Below are positions 7,794 to 16,973 of a DNA stretch of 57,033 nucleotides, piece after piece; positions within the stretch are counted from its first letter, which is position 1, and every line of letters begins with the position of its first letter. Origin of the DNA: Acidulodesulfobacterium_A sp049965795 (GTDB lineage Bacteria; SZUA-79; Acidulodesulfobacterales; Acidulodesulfobacteraceae). Location: contig JBMFVW010000008.1 of assembly GCA_049965795.1 (NCBI GenBank), forward strand, positions 1 to 57,033, given 5' to 3'. A program made the translations under genes and the position numbers. A model generated the notes under the pieces. It was not told the origin of the DNA, made no database searches, and saw only the letters and a list, made by a program, of their open reading frames with translations.

Positions 7794-9395
7794 ATGGCAG
7801 CTAATTTTAAAGAATTAGGCACGCAGTTAAAGACTTTTTTTACCGAACTTTCCATAGAAAGAAAGATAGTCTTCGTCCTTGTACTGGCAGGGGTCGGTAT
7901 TGCTATATATTTAACGGCGGTTTACGCTACAGCTCCGAAATACGGAGTTCTTTATTCAAACCTAAACGCAACGAGCGCTTCCCAAATAATCAGTAAACTT
8001 CATTCATACAATATTCCCTACAAACTGGGAGACAGGGGTAAAACCGTTCTTATACCTAAAAACGACGTTTATAAAATGCGGCTTAAACTCGCTTCTATAG
8101 GTCTTCCGCGTCAGGAAGGAGTGGGCTTTTCAATATTCGACAAAGTTCAGATAGGAATGACCGATTTTATGCAGCACGTCGATTACCAGAGGGCTCTGCA
8201 GGGCGAACTCGAAAGAACGATAGACCAGATTAACAGTATTAAATATTCGAGGGTGCTCATAGTATTGCCGAGACAATCTGTTTTCGTCACGAGAAGGACG
8301 CCGGCAAAGGCTTCGGTAATAGTCAAGCTGAGGCCGGGAATGACCCTCGACAAAATGCAGGTAAACGGCATAATACATTTAGTCGCAAGCGCCGTAGAAG
8401 GATTAAAACCTAAAAATATTACCATAGTCGACACGGAAGGAAAGGTGCTGTCCATCCCGACGAAAAGCTCTTTCGCATATACGGTAAATCAGTTAAACTA
8501 TGTCCATAAAATAGAAAAAAGCTTGGAAAGCAAAATCAATTCAATGTTAATACCCGTGGTCGGATCCGGAAACGTAACGTCTAAAGTTTACGTTAAGGTC
8601 GATTTTGCAAAAAAAGTGGAATCCAAACTGACTTACAATCCCAATACCACTGCCATAGTATCTCAGCAGACCTATAAATCTTCTTCTACGGGAGCATTAA
8701 AGCCGCAGGGTATTCCGGGAGCAAAGTCAAACCTGCCGCCCGGAAAGGTTCCTATTCCCGTCGGAAAACCGAGCGTTCATACGGTAAAAAAAGAAACGAC
8801 AAACTACGACGTATCCAAAAAAATAGAGAAAATATCTTACCCTGTAGGAACGATTAAAAGAGTTTACGCTTCCGTATTAGTCAACGGAACTTATAAAAAA
8901 GTTAAATCGGCTAAAGGCAAAACTGCCGAAAAATATGTCCCGAGAAGCTCATCCGAAATGAGCCTTTTTAAAAATATAGTTAAAACTGCTATAGGTTATT
9001 CCAAGACGGCAAAAGATAAAGTCGTGGTTGCCAATATTCCTTTTAAAAAGATAAGCTATAAAATACCGGCGCCTCCTAAAAAAACTTTCGTAAAACTTAT
9101 AAAATCCAATCTTGGAGAAATAATAAGATACGGCGTTATATTAATAGGCATCATACTTTTAATTTTAATTATTTTAAGACCGTTGATGCAGTACATAACT
9201 ACCTATGAATCTCACGGAAACGCCCGTTCTTCAGAAGAAGAAAGACTGGAAGCGCTTGCGCAGATAAAACAGGAATCTGTTGCGCCGCCTGAGCCTGATG
9301 TTAAAGATGTAGCGTCGAATATAGTAAAATCCGACCCGGACGCCGCAGTCAATTACGTAAGGAATTTATTAAAAGATACCGGAAGGGATATATAA
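7794..9395 (+). CDS. fliF: Flagellar MS-ring protein FliF
   Basis: FliF forms the MS ring in the inner membrane, the platform for rod, switch and export gate. The first transmembrane helix is at about residues 23-45 (IVFVLVLAGVGIAIYLTAVY), followed by the YscJ/FliF ring-building motifs (YGVLYSNLNATSASQIISKL, IPYKLGDRGKTVLIP, LPRQEGVGFSIFDK). The second transmembrane helix is at about 440-465, with a cytoplasmic tail that binds FliG. The length of 533 residues is typical. It starts 30 bp after fliE and its stop abuts the fliG ATG. Confidence 0.96.
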   Translation: MAANFKELGTQLKTFFTELSIERKIVFVLVLAGVGIAIYLTAVYATAPKYGVLYSNLNATSASQIISKLHSYNIPYKLGDRGKTVLIPKNDVYKMRLKLASIGLPRQEGVGFSIFDKVQIGMTDFMQHVDYQRALQGELERTIDQINSIKYSRVLIVLPRQSVFVTRRTPAKASVIVKLRPGMTLDKMQVNGIIHLVASAVEGLKPKNITIVDTEGKVLSIPTKSSFAYTVNQLNYVHKIEKSLESKINSMLIPVVGSGNVTSKVYVKVDFAKKVESKLTYNPNTTAIVSQQTYKSSSTGALKPQGIPGAKSNLPPGKVPIPVGKPSVHTVKKETTNYDVSKKIEKISYPVGTIKRVYASVLVNGTYKKVKSAKGKTAEKYVPRSSSEMSLFKNIVKTAIGYSKTAKDKVVVANIPFKKISYKIPAPPKKTFVKLIKSNLGEIIRYGVILIGIILLILIILRPLMQYITTYESHGNARSSEEERLEALAQIKQESVAPPEPDVKDVASNIVKSDPDAAVNYVRNLLKDTGRDI

Positions 9396-10397
9396 ATGGC
9401 AAGAAGATTATCCGGACCCGAAAAAGCGGCGGTTTTCTTGGTTTCAGTCGGCGAAGACGCGGCATCCGAAATCATTAAAAGATTAGAGCTGATGGAAATC
9501 CAAAAAATTACCAAGTATATGGATAACCTTCCGACCATCGAAAAAGAAGAGTCGGAAAATATACTTAAGGATTTTAATTCCAATTTTTCAAAGGTCGGAC
9601 TGATAGTGAAGGGCGACGACTACGTAAAAAATCTTATAGCCAAATCGCTTGACCCAGACAAAGCAAAAAAAATATTGGACAATCTGCACGGCCCTATAGA
9701 AGAAGAAGGCCTTCAGACATTAAAGTGGCTCGACCCCCATATTATAGCAGATTTCGTTAAAAACGAACATCCTCAAACCATCGCACTAATTCTTGGGCAT
9801 TTGGAACCTATTTCAGCCGCCGTGGTAATAGGGCTTCTGCCTTCTTCCATCAGGTCGCAGGTAGTATTCAGGCTTTCAAAGCTCGAAAGAGTGCCGCCCG
9901 GAGTTATCAAAGACTTAGACGAAGTGCTTCAGGAACAGCTTAAATCTACCGGTTCCACCCAGAGCAAATTAGTCGGCGGGGTCCGCGTAGTAGCCGATAT
10001 TTTAAATAATATGGATAAATCTATAGAAGAACCTATTCTTGCCGATATTGAAAAATTAGACAAAGAAGAAGCCGAAAAAATCAGGGAATTAATGTTTACT
10101 TTCGACGACCTTGCAAGCGTGGACGACAAATCTATGCAGCTGATTTTAAGAGAGGTTTCCCACGACCAGATAGTCCTTGCTTTAAAAACCGCTTCCGAAG
10201 AACTTAACAATAAAATTCTTGCAAACGTTTCAAAAAGAGCTCAGGAGATGATTAAAGACGACCTCGAAGCAATGGGTCCGAAAAAACTTTCCGAAGTCGA
10301 AAAAGTTCAGCACGAAATATTAAAGGTAGCAAGAAGGCTTGAAGACGAAGGCAAAATAAGCCTTGCCGTAAAAAGCGAAAGCGAAAAATTAGTATGA
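9396..10397 (+). CDS. fliG: Flagellar motor switch protein FliG
   Basis: FliG is the C-ring component that contacts the stator and sets torque direction. All three domains read well: an N-terminal FliF-binding part (LSGPEKAAVFLVSVGEDAAS), the middle EHPQTIALILGHL region (about residues 125-140), and the C-terminal torque domain with FTFDDLASVDDKSMQLILRE (about 230-250) carrying the charged residues. The length of 333 residues is standard. It begins immediately after fliF, with no gap, and overlaps fliH by 4 bp, indicating translational coupling. Confidence 0.96.
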   Translation: MARRLSGPEKAAVFLVSVGEDAASEIIKRLELMEIQKITKYMDNLPTIEKEESENILKDFNSNFSKVGLIVKGDDYVKNLIAKSLDPDKAKKILDNLHGPIEEEGLQTLKWLDPHIIADFVKNEHPQTIALILGHLEPISAAVVIGLLPSSIRSQVVFRLSKLERVPPGVIKDLDEVLQEQLKSTGSTQSKLVGGVRVVADILNNMDKSIEEPILADIEKLDKEEAEKIRELMFTFDDLASVDDKSMQLILREVSHDQIVLALKTASEELNNKILANVSKRAQEMIKDDLEAMGPKKLSEVEKVQHEILKVARRLEDEGKISLAVKSESEKLV

Positions 10398-11122
10398 GCA
10401 AAATCCTTAAAGATTATGAATTAAATATGGATGGTCAAACCTTATACGACGGCAAAAAAACCATCTTAGCCAACGTTCTGAGGGGAGAAGGAGCAAGCGC
10501 AAAAGAAAATGCCGAACTTGCGGCGGCACTGGAATCGGTACCTTCTTCGCTTCAAAAATACATACTTTCTTATATCGAAAACTACAAAAATAAAACGGAA
10601 AAAGAGTTTGAAGAAAAAGAAAATTACGTTTTCGAATCCGCAAAACAAAAAGGATATGCCGAAGGTTTTGAAAGCGGCAAATCGGAAGCATTAAAGTCGA
10701 TGGAAGAAGGCGTCAAAAATATATTTTCCGCCGCCGAATCCATAAAACAGTTCAAAAACGAACTATACGAAGATGTTAAAAAAGACGCCGTAAACTTATC
10801 GATAAAAATCGCCGAAACGATAACTAGATCTAAAATAGCCGCCGACGACGGCGTGTTGTTTAATATAATAGCATCCGCAATCAATAAGTCATCCGATGCA
10901 GTAAATTTTACTATATGCCTAAATCCCGAAGATTACAAAGTATTGAATAAAAACCCCGATGCCTTAAAAGATTTCTTATCGAAAGAAGCATCTATAGATT
11001 TTATTCAGGATAAAAAAGTTCAGCCCGGAAACGTCGTTATAAGTACGGATTTCGGCGAAATAGACGCAGCAATTGCTACTCAGATAGAAAATATAAAAAA
11101 TATGTTTACTAAAGTTTTTTAA
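10394..11122 (+). CDS. fliH: Flagellar assembly protein FliH
   Basis: FliH is the stalk/negative regulator of the export ATPase FliI. It has a charged, coiled-coil N-terminal half (KTEKEFEEKENYVFESAKQK, then GYAEGFESGKSEA) and a C-terminal FliH/V-ATPase E-like domain (VNLSIKIAETITRSKI to FGEIDAAIATQIENI). The length of 242 residues is normal. It overlaps the fliG stop by 4 bp. fliI, usually next, is absent: the neighbour is a convergent gene overlapping the last 14 bp. Confidence 0.85.
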   Translation: MSKILKDYELNMDGQTLYDGKKTILANVLRGEGASAKENAELAAALESVPSSLQKYILSYIENYKNKTEKEFEEKENYVFESAKQKGYAEGFESGKSEALKSMEEGVKNIFSAAESIKQFKNELYEDVKKDAVNLSIKIAETITRSKIAADDGVLFNIIASAINKSSDAVNFTICLNPEDYKVLNKNPDALKDFLSKEASIDFIQDKKVQPGNVVISTDFGEIDAAIATQIENIKNMFTKVF

Positions 11123-11636
11123 TCTTTTTTATTTTTAATCTTTCTTTTTTTGAAAGTTTATGCGGATTTCCTTTTTTGACTCCGCCGGTTCTTCTTTCTT
11201 CCTCTTCTTCGTCATATTCTTCATAAAACCGGTTTTCGCCGGTTTCGATAATGCCGCGGGCTAATTTTACGAACTCGTCTATGTCCAAGCAGGAACAGTC
11301 ACTGCTTGAAACTCTGCGCCTTATACCGTTATCGTTGGTTACTACCAATAAACTGCCCTTTATGCTTTTAGACAGCCTTATTATCACGTCGTCCGCTTTT
11401 TCGTCTTTTTTTGAATACACCACTTCAATATTTTGACGGTTGTATTTCGACTCTAAAGGTTCGTCGGTATTGTATCCGTCAAAAACCACTACCACTTTAT
11501 TTTTTTTTACATTATAATATTTTGATAAAAAATTTATCGTTTCCTCTCTCAGCTTTTGAAGTTCGTCTGATTTAAAGCTAACTTTAAAGTAAGAGTTGAA
11601 AATAAAATTGTATCCATCTATTATTATCGTCAGCAT
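11109..11636 (-). CDS. NYN-domain (YacP/Rae1-like) putative ribonuclease
   Basis: The protein starts LTIIIDGYNFIFNSYFKVSF and continues with VVVVFDGYNTDE, YSKKDEKADDVIIRL and LLVVTNDNGIRRRVSSSDCS. These supply the conserved Asp residues of a PIN-like NYN nuclease fold, most like YacP/Rae1, a ribosome-associated mRNA endonuclease in Bacillus. The length of 175 residues fits the family, and the Lys-rich C-terminus suggests RNA contact. It converges on fliH, overlapping it by 14 bp, and is divergent from the regulator at 11660 with only 23 bp between starts, so promoters must overlap coding sequence. The nuclease role is family knowledge. Confidence 0.75.
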   Translation of the reverse strand: MLTIIIDGYNFIFNSYFKVSFKSDELQKLREETINFLSKYYNVKKNKVVVVFDGYNTDEPLESKYNRQNIEVVYSKKDEKADDVIIRLSKSIKGSLLVVTNDNGIRRRVSSSDCSCLDIDEFVKLARGIIETGENRFYEEYDEEEEERRTGGVKKGNPHKLSKKERLKIKKIKKL

Positions 11637-11659
11637 AGTATATATAAATTATAAATAAT

Positions 11660-13159
11660 ATGAATAATATTAGTCAAACGGAAAAAAACGAATATTTAGT
11701 TTATATATTGTCGGAGCAAAAAAAAACTTTAGAAATTATAAAAAAAGCTCTCTCGCGGACTTTACCGGAAGACAAAATCGCCGTATCCGCCGGTTTCAAA
11801 AACCTGCCGCGCAGTTTCAACAGCAATACTTATATTATAACCGAATACGACGAAAATTACATAAAAGAAATATCGTCGATAAAACCGAAAAGAAACGTTA
11901 AACTTTACGTTTATATAGAAAACTTAAACAAATTAAACGAGCGGGACATAATTTTTTTAATAAAACATAATATAGACCACGCAATTCATTCCGGAAATAT
12001 CGAAAAACTGGCTTACGAAAGTTTTATAGACGATAAAATTTTCAAAAAAAAGCGCTACAACGCTTTTATCGATAAAGAATCAACCCTGCTCGAAGATTTA
12101 TCCGCCGAAAATGAAGACGTTAAAGATACCGGCGTCAATATTTACGGAATTTCGGAACATATCGCCGAGACCGTAAAAAAAATCTGCAGAATTGCGCCTT
12201 CGGAAAGTTCGGTTCTTATTACGGGAGAATCAGGCACGGGGAAAGAACTGATCGCAAGACTTATACACTATAAATCCAAGCGGAGCGGGCGCCCTATGGT
12301 ATCGGTAAATTGCGGGGCGTTCCCTGAAGGCCTTCTGGAAAGCGAACTGTTCGGATATAAAAAAGGAGCATTTACGGGAGCTTTTACCGACAAGCTCGGA
12401 AGATTCGACCTCGCGGATAAATCTACGCTGTTCTTAGACGAGATAGGCGATATGAGCCCTTCGCTTCAAGTAAAGCTTTTAAGAGTCATACAGGAAAGAG
12501 AAATAGAACCGGTCGGCTCGGTAAAAACAAAAAAAATTGACGTTAGAATTATTTCGGCTACCAATAAAAATTTAGAAGAACTTATAGCTAAAAATCTCTT
12601 TAGGGAAGATTTCTATTACAGAATTAACGTAATACCCGTTCATTTGCTGCCTTTGAGAGAAAGAAAGGCAGATATTATTATTCTCATATACTATTTTTTA
12701 AAAAAATTCGGCGATTACCAGAACGACTCGGTTTACGGAATTTCCGAAGACGCGTTCGATATACTCTTAAACTATCCGTGGACCGGCAACGTCAGGGAAC
12801 TTGAAAATTTAATGGAAATGCTGGTAGTATTAAACGAAGGCGGTTTAATAACGGAAAAAGATATTCCCGATAAATATTTAAAAAAATCGAATAATATTGC
12901 CTATTCCGAAAATTTACGCCAAGAGTGCTCGAAAGATTTAAATACAGATTTAAATATTAACGAAAAAATTGCAGCGCAGTCTGCCGGAGAACCGTTTCAA
13001 ATTAATTTAAAAGAAAAAATGGAAGCCGCGGAAAGAGAAATTATTGAAAAAGCAATGAAAATTTCCGGAGGCGTAAAGGAAAAAGCGGCAAAAATGCTTG
13101 GACTTAACAGGACGACTTTGATAGAAAAATTAAAAAGATATGAAAAAAATAAAAAATAA
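11660..13159 (+). CDS. Sigma-54-dependent regulator, FlrA/FleQ-like, with degenerate receiver domain
   Basis: This enhancer-binding protein may be the top-level flagellar regulator. The N-terminal ~150 residues look receiver-like but lack the acidic pocket and a clear phospho-Asp, as in FleQ/FlrA. The AAA+ domain (about 165-400) has GESGTGKELIARLIH, ESELFGYKKGAFTGAF, FLDEIGDMSPSLQVKLL and an arginine-finger region. A Fis-type HTH (KEKAAKMLGLNRTTLIEKL) closes it. The intact GAFTGA loop implies contact with sigma-54. FleQ-type proteins often sense c-di-GMP; I cannot confirm the binding residues. Its 3' end overlaps the next gene by 20 bp. Confidence 0.82.
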   Translation: MNNISQTEKNEYLVYILSEQKKTLEIIKKALSRTLPEDKIAVSAGFKNLPRSFNSNTYIITEYDENYIKEISSIKPKRNVKLYVYIENLNKLNERDIIFLIKHNIDHAIHSGNIEKLAYESFIDDKIFKKKRYNAFIDKESTLLEDLSAENEDVKDTGVNIYGISEHIAETVKKICRIAPSESSVLITGESGTGKELIARLIHYKSKRSGRPMVSVNCGAFPEGLLESELFGYKKGAFTGAFTDKLGRFDLADKSTLFLDEIGDMSPSLQVKLLRVIQEREIEPVGSVKTKKIDVRIISATNKNLEELIAKNLFREDFYYRINVIPVHLLPLRERKADIIILIYYFLKKFGDYQNDSVYGISEDAFDILLNYPWTGNVRELENLMEMLVVLNEGGLITEKDIPDKYLKKSNNIAYSENLRQECSKDLNTDLNINEKIAAQSAGEPFQINLKEKMEAAEREIIEKAMKISGGVKEKAAKMLGLNRTTLIEKLKRYEKNKK

Positions 13160-15017
13160 AGCAGTCTTTATATATATCGCTATAATATTTTTTGCGTTAA
13201 CACAAAGTTATTTTATTTTAGGCGCGAACGCTAAAACGGCAGCCGTCCCTTCAAAAGCGGAACGGCTGTACGAAAAAGCTTTAAAAGATTATAAAGCCGG
13301 AAGTTATTACAATGCGCGCGTGAAACTTAAATACATATTAAATAACTTTAAAATGGGGAAAAAATTATACTCGGAAGTTTATTTTCTTACAGGAAAAGTT
13401 CTTTTCAAAGAAAAAAATTTCTTCTTAGCAAAACCTTATTTTCAGAGGGTAATTTATAAAAATCCCGATTATAAAGATATTTATAACGTTATATATTATA
13501 TGGCAAGATGCGATTTTAATTTAAAAAACTACAGGCGTTCCATACGGGATTTTGATTTTCTTTTAACTAAAAACAAAAAAGGAAGCAAACTTTACGACAG
13601 GTCGCTAGTATTTTTGACTATGTCTTACGCTTCCTGCGGAGTTTTAAAAAACGCCGATAAACTTTACGGTACCGACCATGTTAAAAATATTTTGCGGAAA
13701 TCTGAATTTTTAAAAAAAAGAAGCGGCTATTTTAAAACGGTTTATTTAAATTATCTTATTAAAAATAAAAAAAATTTTTTCGAAGCGCTTTTAGTATTGA
13801 ACGTGAAAAATCTATTTTCAACGAAAAAAAAAGAATCCTGCTATAAATCCTATTTTTCCGGAATTATATCGTACAACCTGCAAAAATACGCCGTTGCTCA
13901 AAACTATTTCGTGAAATCTTCACGGTACTGCACCGGATACTATTATAAAAGCGGATCGGCTTATTACGGGATGTCTTTGGTTAAGCAAAAAAATAAGCAA
14001 GGCATCAAATACATTAAAAACGCAGCCTTGGAAATCGGTTATCCCAAAATTGAACTGCAATCTTTAAAATTTTTAGCATCATATTATAAAACTTTAAATG
14101 AACCGGAAAAAGAATTAAAATATTTAAAACGAATACTTTTCGACACAGGATCGATTCGTACGATAAAAATAAAGAAAAAAATAGAAACGGAAAAAAAAGC
14201 GGCAGGCTTGCTATATAAGGTAATAAAAAACGATTATAAATCTAAAAAAACCGAAAGTTATAAAGATGCTTTTAAAACTTTCGATAATATAAGTTTTTTA
14301 ATTCCTTCCAAGTATATAATACCTAAAACCTACGAATACCTTGCTATAATTAAATCAAACGAAAAAGATTTTAAATCCGCCCTGCTTTATGCGAAAAAAT
14401 ATAAAAACTTATATCTTGATGCATATATTTATTTTAAAATGAAAAATTACAAAAAATCGCTTTCACTGCTGAATAAAATAAATTTAAAAAGTATAAAGTA
14501 TTTAAAACTGGCCGATAAAATCATAAAGTTAAAATTAAAATTATACAAAAAATTAAACCTTAATAAAGATTATACGGCTCTGTTGAAAAACAGCATCAAT
14601 TTAATGAAACCGGAAAACAGGATAAGAAATCTTTATTATCTCGGAAAGAGCGAATTCGACGAAAATAATACCGTAAAGGCGGAATATTATTTTGAACAAA
14701 TCTTAAATAACGGCTTCTCAAAAGAAAAAAAGAACAAGAACATATTATACGAAACATATTATTATCTCGGGCTTATAAATTATTCGCAGAAAAAATATAA
14801 ACTTTCGCTTGACGACTTTAATAAAGGATACGGGCTTGACGCCGCCGGCTCCCATTTTCAGTACGAACTGTCGCAGATAGCATACATATATATGAAATAT
14901 ATAAAGAATAAAAAACTTGCCCTGAAATATTACTCCATACTCAGAAAAAACGCATCTTCTTCGACCTATAAAAATCTTGCTTCCACTATGATTTCTGCAA
15001 TAAATATGCAGAAATAG
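13140..15017 (+). CDS. Exported TPR-repeat protein
   Basis: A signal peptide or anchor (KNKAVFIYIAIIFFALTQSY, then FILGANA) is followed by many degenerate tetratricopeptide repeats, for example ERLYEKALKDYKAGSYYNAR, FLTGKVLFKEKNFFLAKPYF and ETYYYLGLINYSQKKYKLSL. It is very rich in Lys and Tyr, and 625 residues long. It overlaps the sigma-54 regulator by 20 bp and so should be co-transcribed. The fold suggests periplasmic protein-protein scaffolding, perhaps for the flagellum or envelope; no specific function can be read. Confidence 0.75.
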   Translation: MKKIKNKAVFIYIAIIFFALTQSYFILGANAKTAAVPSKAERLYEKALKDYKAGSYYNARVKLKYILNNFKMGKKLYSEVYFLTGKVLFKEKNFFLAKPYFQRVIYKNPDYKDIYNVIYYMARCDFNLKNYRRSIRDFDFLLTKNKKGSKLYDRSLVFLTMSYASCGVLKNADKLYGTDHVKNILRKSEFLKKRSGYFKTVYLNYLIKNKKNFFEALLVLNVKNLFSTKKKESCYKSYFSGIISYNLQKYAVAQNYFVKSSRYCTGYYYKSGSAYYGMSLVKQKNKQGIKYIKNAALEIGYPKIELQSLKFLASYYKTLNEPEKELKYLKRILFDTGSIRTIKIKKKIETEKKAAGLLYKVIKNDYKSKKTESYKDAFKTFDNISFLIPSKYIIPKTYEYLAIIKSNEKDFKSALLYAKKYKNLYLDAYIYFKMKNYKKSLSLLNKINLKSIKYLKLADKIIKLKLKLYKKLNLNKDYTALLKNSINLMKPENRIRNLYYLGKSEFDENNTVKAEYYFEQILNNGFSKEKKNKNILYETYYYLGLINYSQKKYKLSLDDFNKGYGLDAAGSHFQYELSQIAYIYMKYIKNKKLALKYYSILRKNASSSTYKNLASTMISAINMQK

Positions 15018-15018
15018 T

Positions 15019-15148
15019 TATCGCTATGTAAATAAAGCTGCCCTCTATATATTTTAACTATTTCTTTAAGTACAAATAAACCGTATCCCGCATTATTCAT
15101 TGATGAATTATAAATTCCAGATGCGCCGGTGACTATTTTAGTTAATGC
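15019..15148 (-). pseudogene. Relic of a HATPase-type histidine kinase/anti-sigma ATP-binding domain
   Basis: The minus strand has an open, start-less frame of about 43 codons. It includes GIYNSSMNNAGYGLFVLKEI and VKIYRGQLYLHS, which match the G2 box and last strands of a GHKL/HATPase_c domain. Nothing upstream continues it: a GGAAAAGGTGTC-family repeat and the next gene abut. It is probably the surviving 3' end of a kinase-like gene. This fills the 154-bp gap between the TPR gene and the coupling ATPase. Confidence 0.55.
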
Positions 15149-15154
15149 AAAAAA

Positions 15155-15171
15155 AATCCGGCACCTTTTCC
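15155..15171. repeat. Single arm of the GGAAAAGGTGTC repeat family
   Basis: AATCCGGCACCTTTTCC matches the right arm of the 6349-6431 element with two changes. It abuts the stop of the coupling ATPase gene and the end of the kinase relic. Confidence 0.6.
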
Positions 15172-16971
15172 TTAACGCAGGCTCAATATAAAAGGATTAA
15201 CGTATTTAGTGTAAACAAAAACCGAATTTCTATCCATATTTTTTAATTCGTCGGGCGAAATTAACGGATATAAGCCGGAAGCTACCGGAGATTCGCCGAA
15301 ATCTAAATCGTTTATATGTTTTCTCAAAAATTCTTTATGCAATACGTAGCGCTCGCCGGACATTTCGGAATAATATTTGCAGGTTTCCCATCCGGCATGT
15401 CCCATAACTATTTGAGTTCCGATATTTGACGTAATTAAAGCGGTATCGCCGTAACGCTCCTTTAAAAAGGCAATATCCTGAACGGTCATACAGACACCTG
15501 TATTTGTTTTTCTTAAATTTGCAAGTTCGGTATCGAAATCGTTCAAGGTTAAAACCGGAAATTCGTCAAGATAAATAAAAAAACTGCGTCCGTCTTCTTT
15601 AGTCTCTGCGCTGTTTTCGGCGTTGTCCGCACCGCTTGCGCTCCTTAAACCGCTTCTTCTGTATTCGTATATTCCGTTTATAAATATTTGCGTAATAAAA
15701 GATATCAGTCTGCCTCCGCCGGAATTGATTTTTTCTTTAGGAATACCTGCTATAAACAATGTATCTTCGGTAAAAAATTCTTCCGGATTAAAACATTCTG
15801 ATTCTTTGTCATTGTCTATATTATTACCTTTATTGCTATTGCTATCATTAATTCTGCTCTTGCATTTAAAATATTTTCCGACATTCGTATCGTTTAAAAA
15901 ATCTAAATTGTTTAATACGTCGGTTACTACTTTTGCCCTTTCGTAAAGGGGAAGTTCTAAAAAATTATTAAATAAATTTCTTATTTTCTTTTCGTTTTCC
16001 CCGTTAAATTTAACGGTTTCGTTTTCAATAAACTTAACTCCCCTTTCGAAGAAAGATTTAACGGTAAAAAGGTCAAAATAATTGCCTCCATATCTGTATT
16101 TTAAGTAAATAAGAACGGCGTAAAACAGATCCGACGATCTTCTCGAATAATATTTATGGGCGTGGACGTCGCCGCCTTTTATCTCGTTTTTATCTGTCTG
16201 GAAAAGCATGGCGGCGATATTTAACAGTTTATCGTCGCTTAAAGGCCTGCCGTTTTTATCCGTCAGCGGATTAAAATTTACCGAATTTCCGCAATATTCT
16301 CCATAAGGGTCGAATAATACTACCTTTTTGCCGGCATTTTTCCAGTCTTTTTTAACAGCTTCGTATAAATAAGGGCTGTCTATATCAACCGCAAAAACAG
16401 ATATTCCTGATGACGAAGCATCGGAAATAATTCCGGGAATTATATAATTGGAAGTTTTTCCGCCGCCGGTCGGCGAAACTATAAGCATATGCTCGTACCT
16501 TTTTTTCCCGTCGAGTCCGATAACGACGTCAGGATATTTTTTACCGTCCGTTCCGGATTTATCTGCGGAAGTTCTTAAAATACCGATATCGAAAGATTTT
16601 TCTTCTTTTGAAAGGTTTTTAATTTTAGCGTTAACGGAAGAAGGGTTTCCGCTTATAAAGTATAATATGAAAAAAATTAAAACCGAAAATAAAATATATT
16701 CTGTTGTTAAGGTAAATCCGGCGACTGGCTTTTTTGAAAATCCGTAAACGGCATTTAAAAAGAGCGTCAAAATTATGGCGGTTATCAGCGACAGTAAATA
16801 TAATGCAATTACGCGGGGGATGTTTTTTGATGCGATTCTCCCGCCCGTTTTATCTTTATCGTTTATTTCACCGCCGGCAATGCGGACGCTGAAATTATTG
16901 ACTATTTCGCCGTAAGAAGCGAAACGTCCTGCAGCTGCAGGGTGAGATTTTTTACCTTTTAAAGAAAACAT
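15172..16971 (-). CDS. VirD4/TraD-like type IV coupling ATPase, no conjugation genes nearby
   Basis: This is a 599-residue membrane ATPase. Two predicted transmembrane helices (about residues 52-74 and 91-107) precede the motor domain with Walker A SPTGGGKTS (166-173) and Walker B FFIYLDEFPVL. Later blocks, LANLRKTNTGVCMTVQDIAF and ITSNIGTQIVMGH, match VirD4/TraG coupling proteins, which recruit DNA or protein to a type IV secretion channel. A low-complexity Asn/Ser insert lies near residues 370-390. No relaxase, VirB4 or pilus gene is present in the window. Instead it is the last gene of the cysS-waaA-bioA-dedA operon, starting 2 bp after the dedA stop. Either a mobile-element relic captured by the operon, or a membrane translocase with a new role. 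Confidence 0.8.
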   Translation of the reverse strand: MFSLKGKKSHPAAAGRFASYGEIVNNFSVRIAGGEINDKDKTGGRIASKNIPRVIALYLLSLITAIILTLFLNAVYGFSKKPVAGFTLTTEYILFSVLIFFILYFISGNPSSVNAKIKNLSKEEKSFDIGILRTSADKSGTDGKKYPDVVIGLDGKKRYEHMLIVSPTGGGKTSNYIIPGIISDASSSGISVFAVDIDSPYLYEAVKKDWKNAGKKVVLFDPYGEYCGNSVNFNPLTDKNGRPLSDDKLLNIAAMLFQTDKNEIKGGDVHAHKYYSRRSSDLFYAVLIYLKYRYGGNYFDLFTVKSFFERGVKFIENETVKFNGENEKKIRNLFNNFLELPLYERAKVVTDVLNNLDFLNDTNVGKYFKCKSRINDSNSNKGNNIDNDKESECFNPEEFFTEDTLFIAGIPKEKINSGGGRLISFITQIFINGIYEYRRSGLRSASGADNAENSAETKEDGRSFFIYLDEFPVLTLNDFDTELANLRKTNTGVCMTVQDIAFLKERYGDTALITSNIGTQIVMGHAGWETCKYYSEMSGERYVLHKEFLRKHINDLDFGESPVASGLYPLISPDELKNMDRNSVFVYTKYVNPFILSLR

Positions 16972-16973
16972 AC

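Noticed and set aside
16448..16747. Plus-strand frame of 99 codons within the coupling ATPase gene
   Set aside because: Antisense to the Walker A region of a well-supported gene; shadow.
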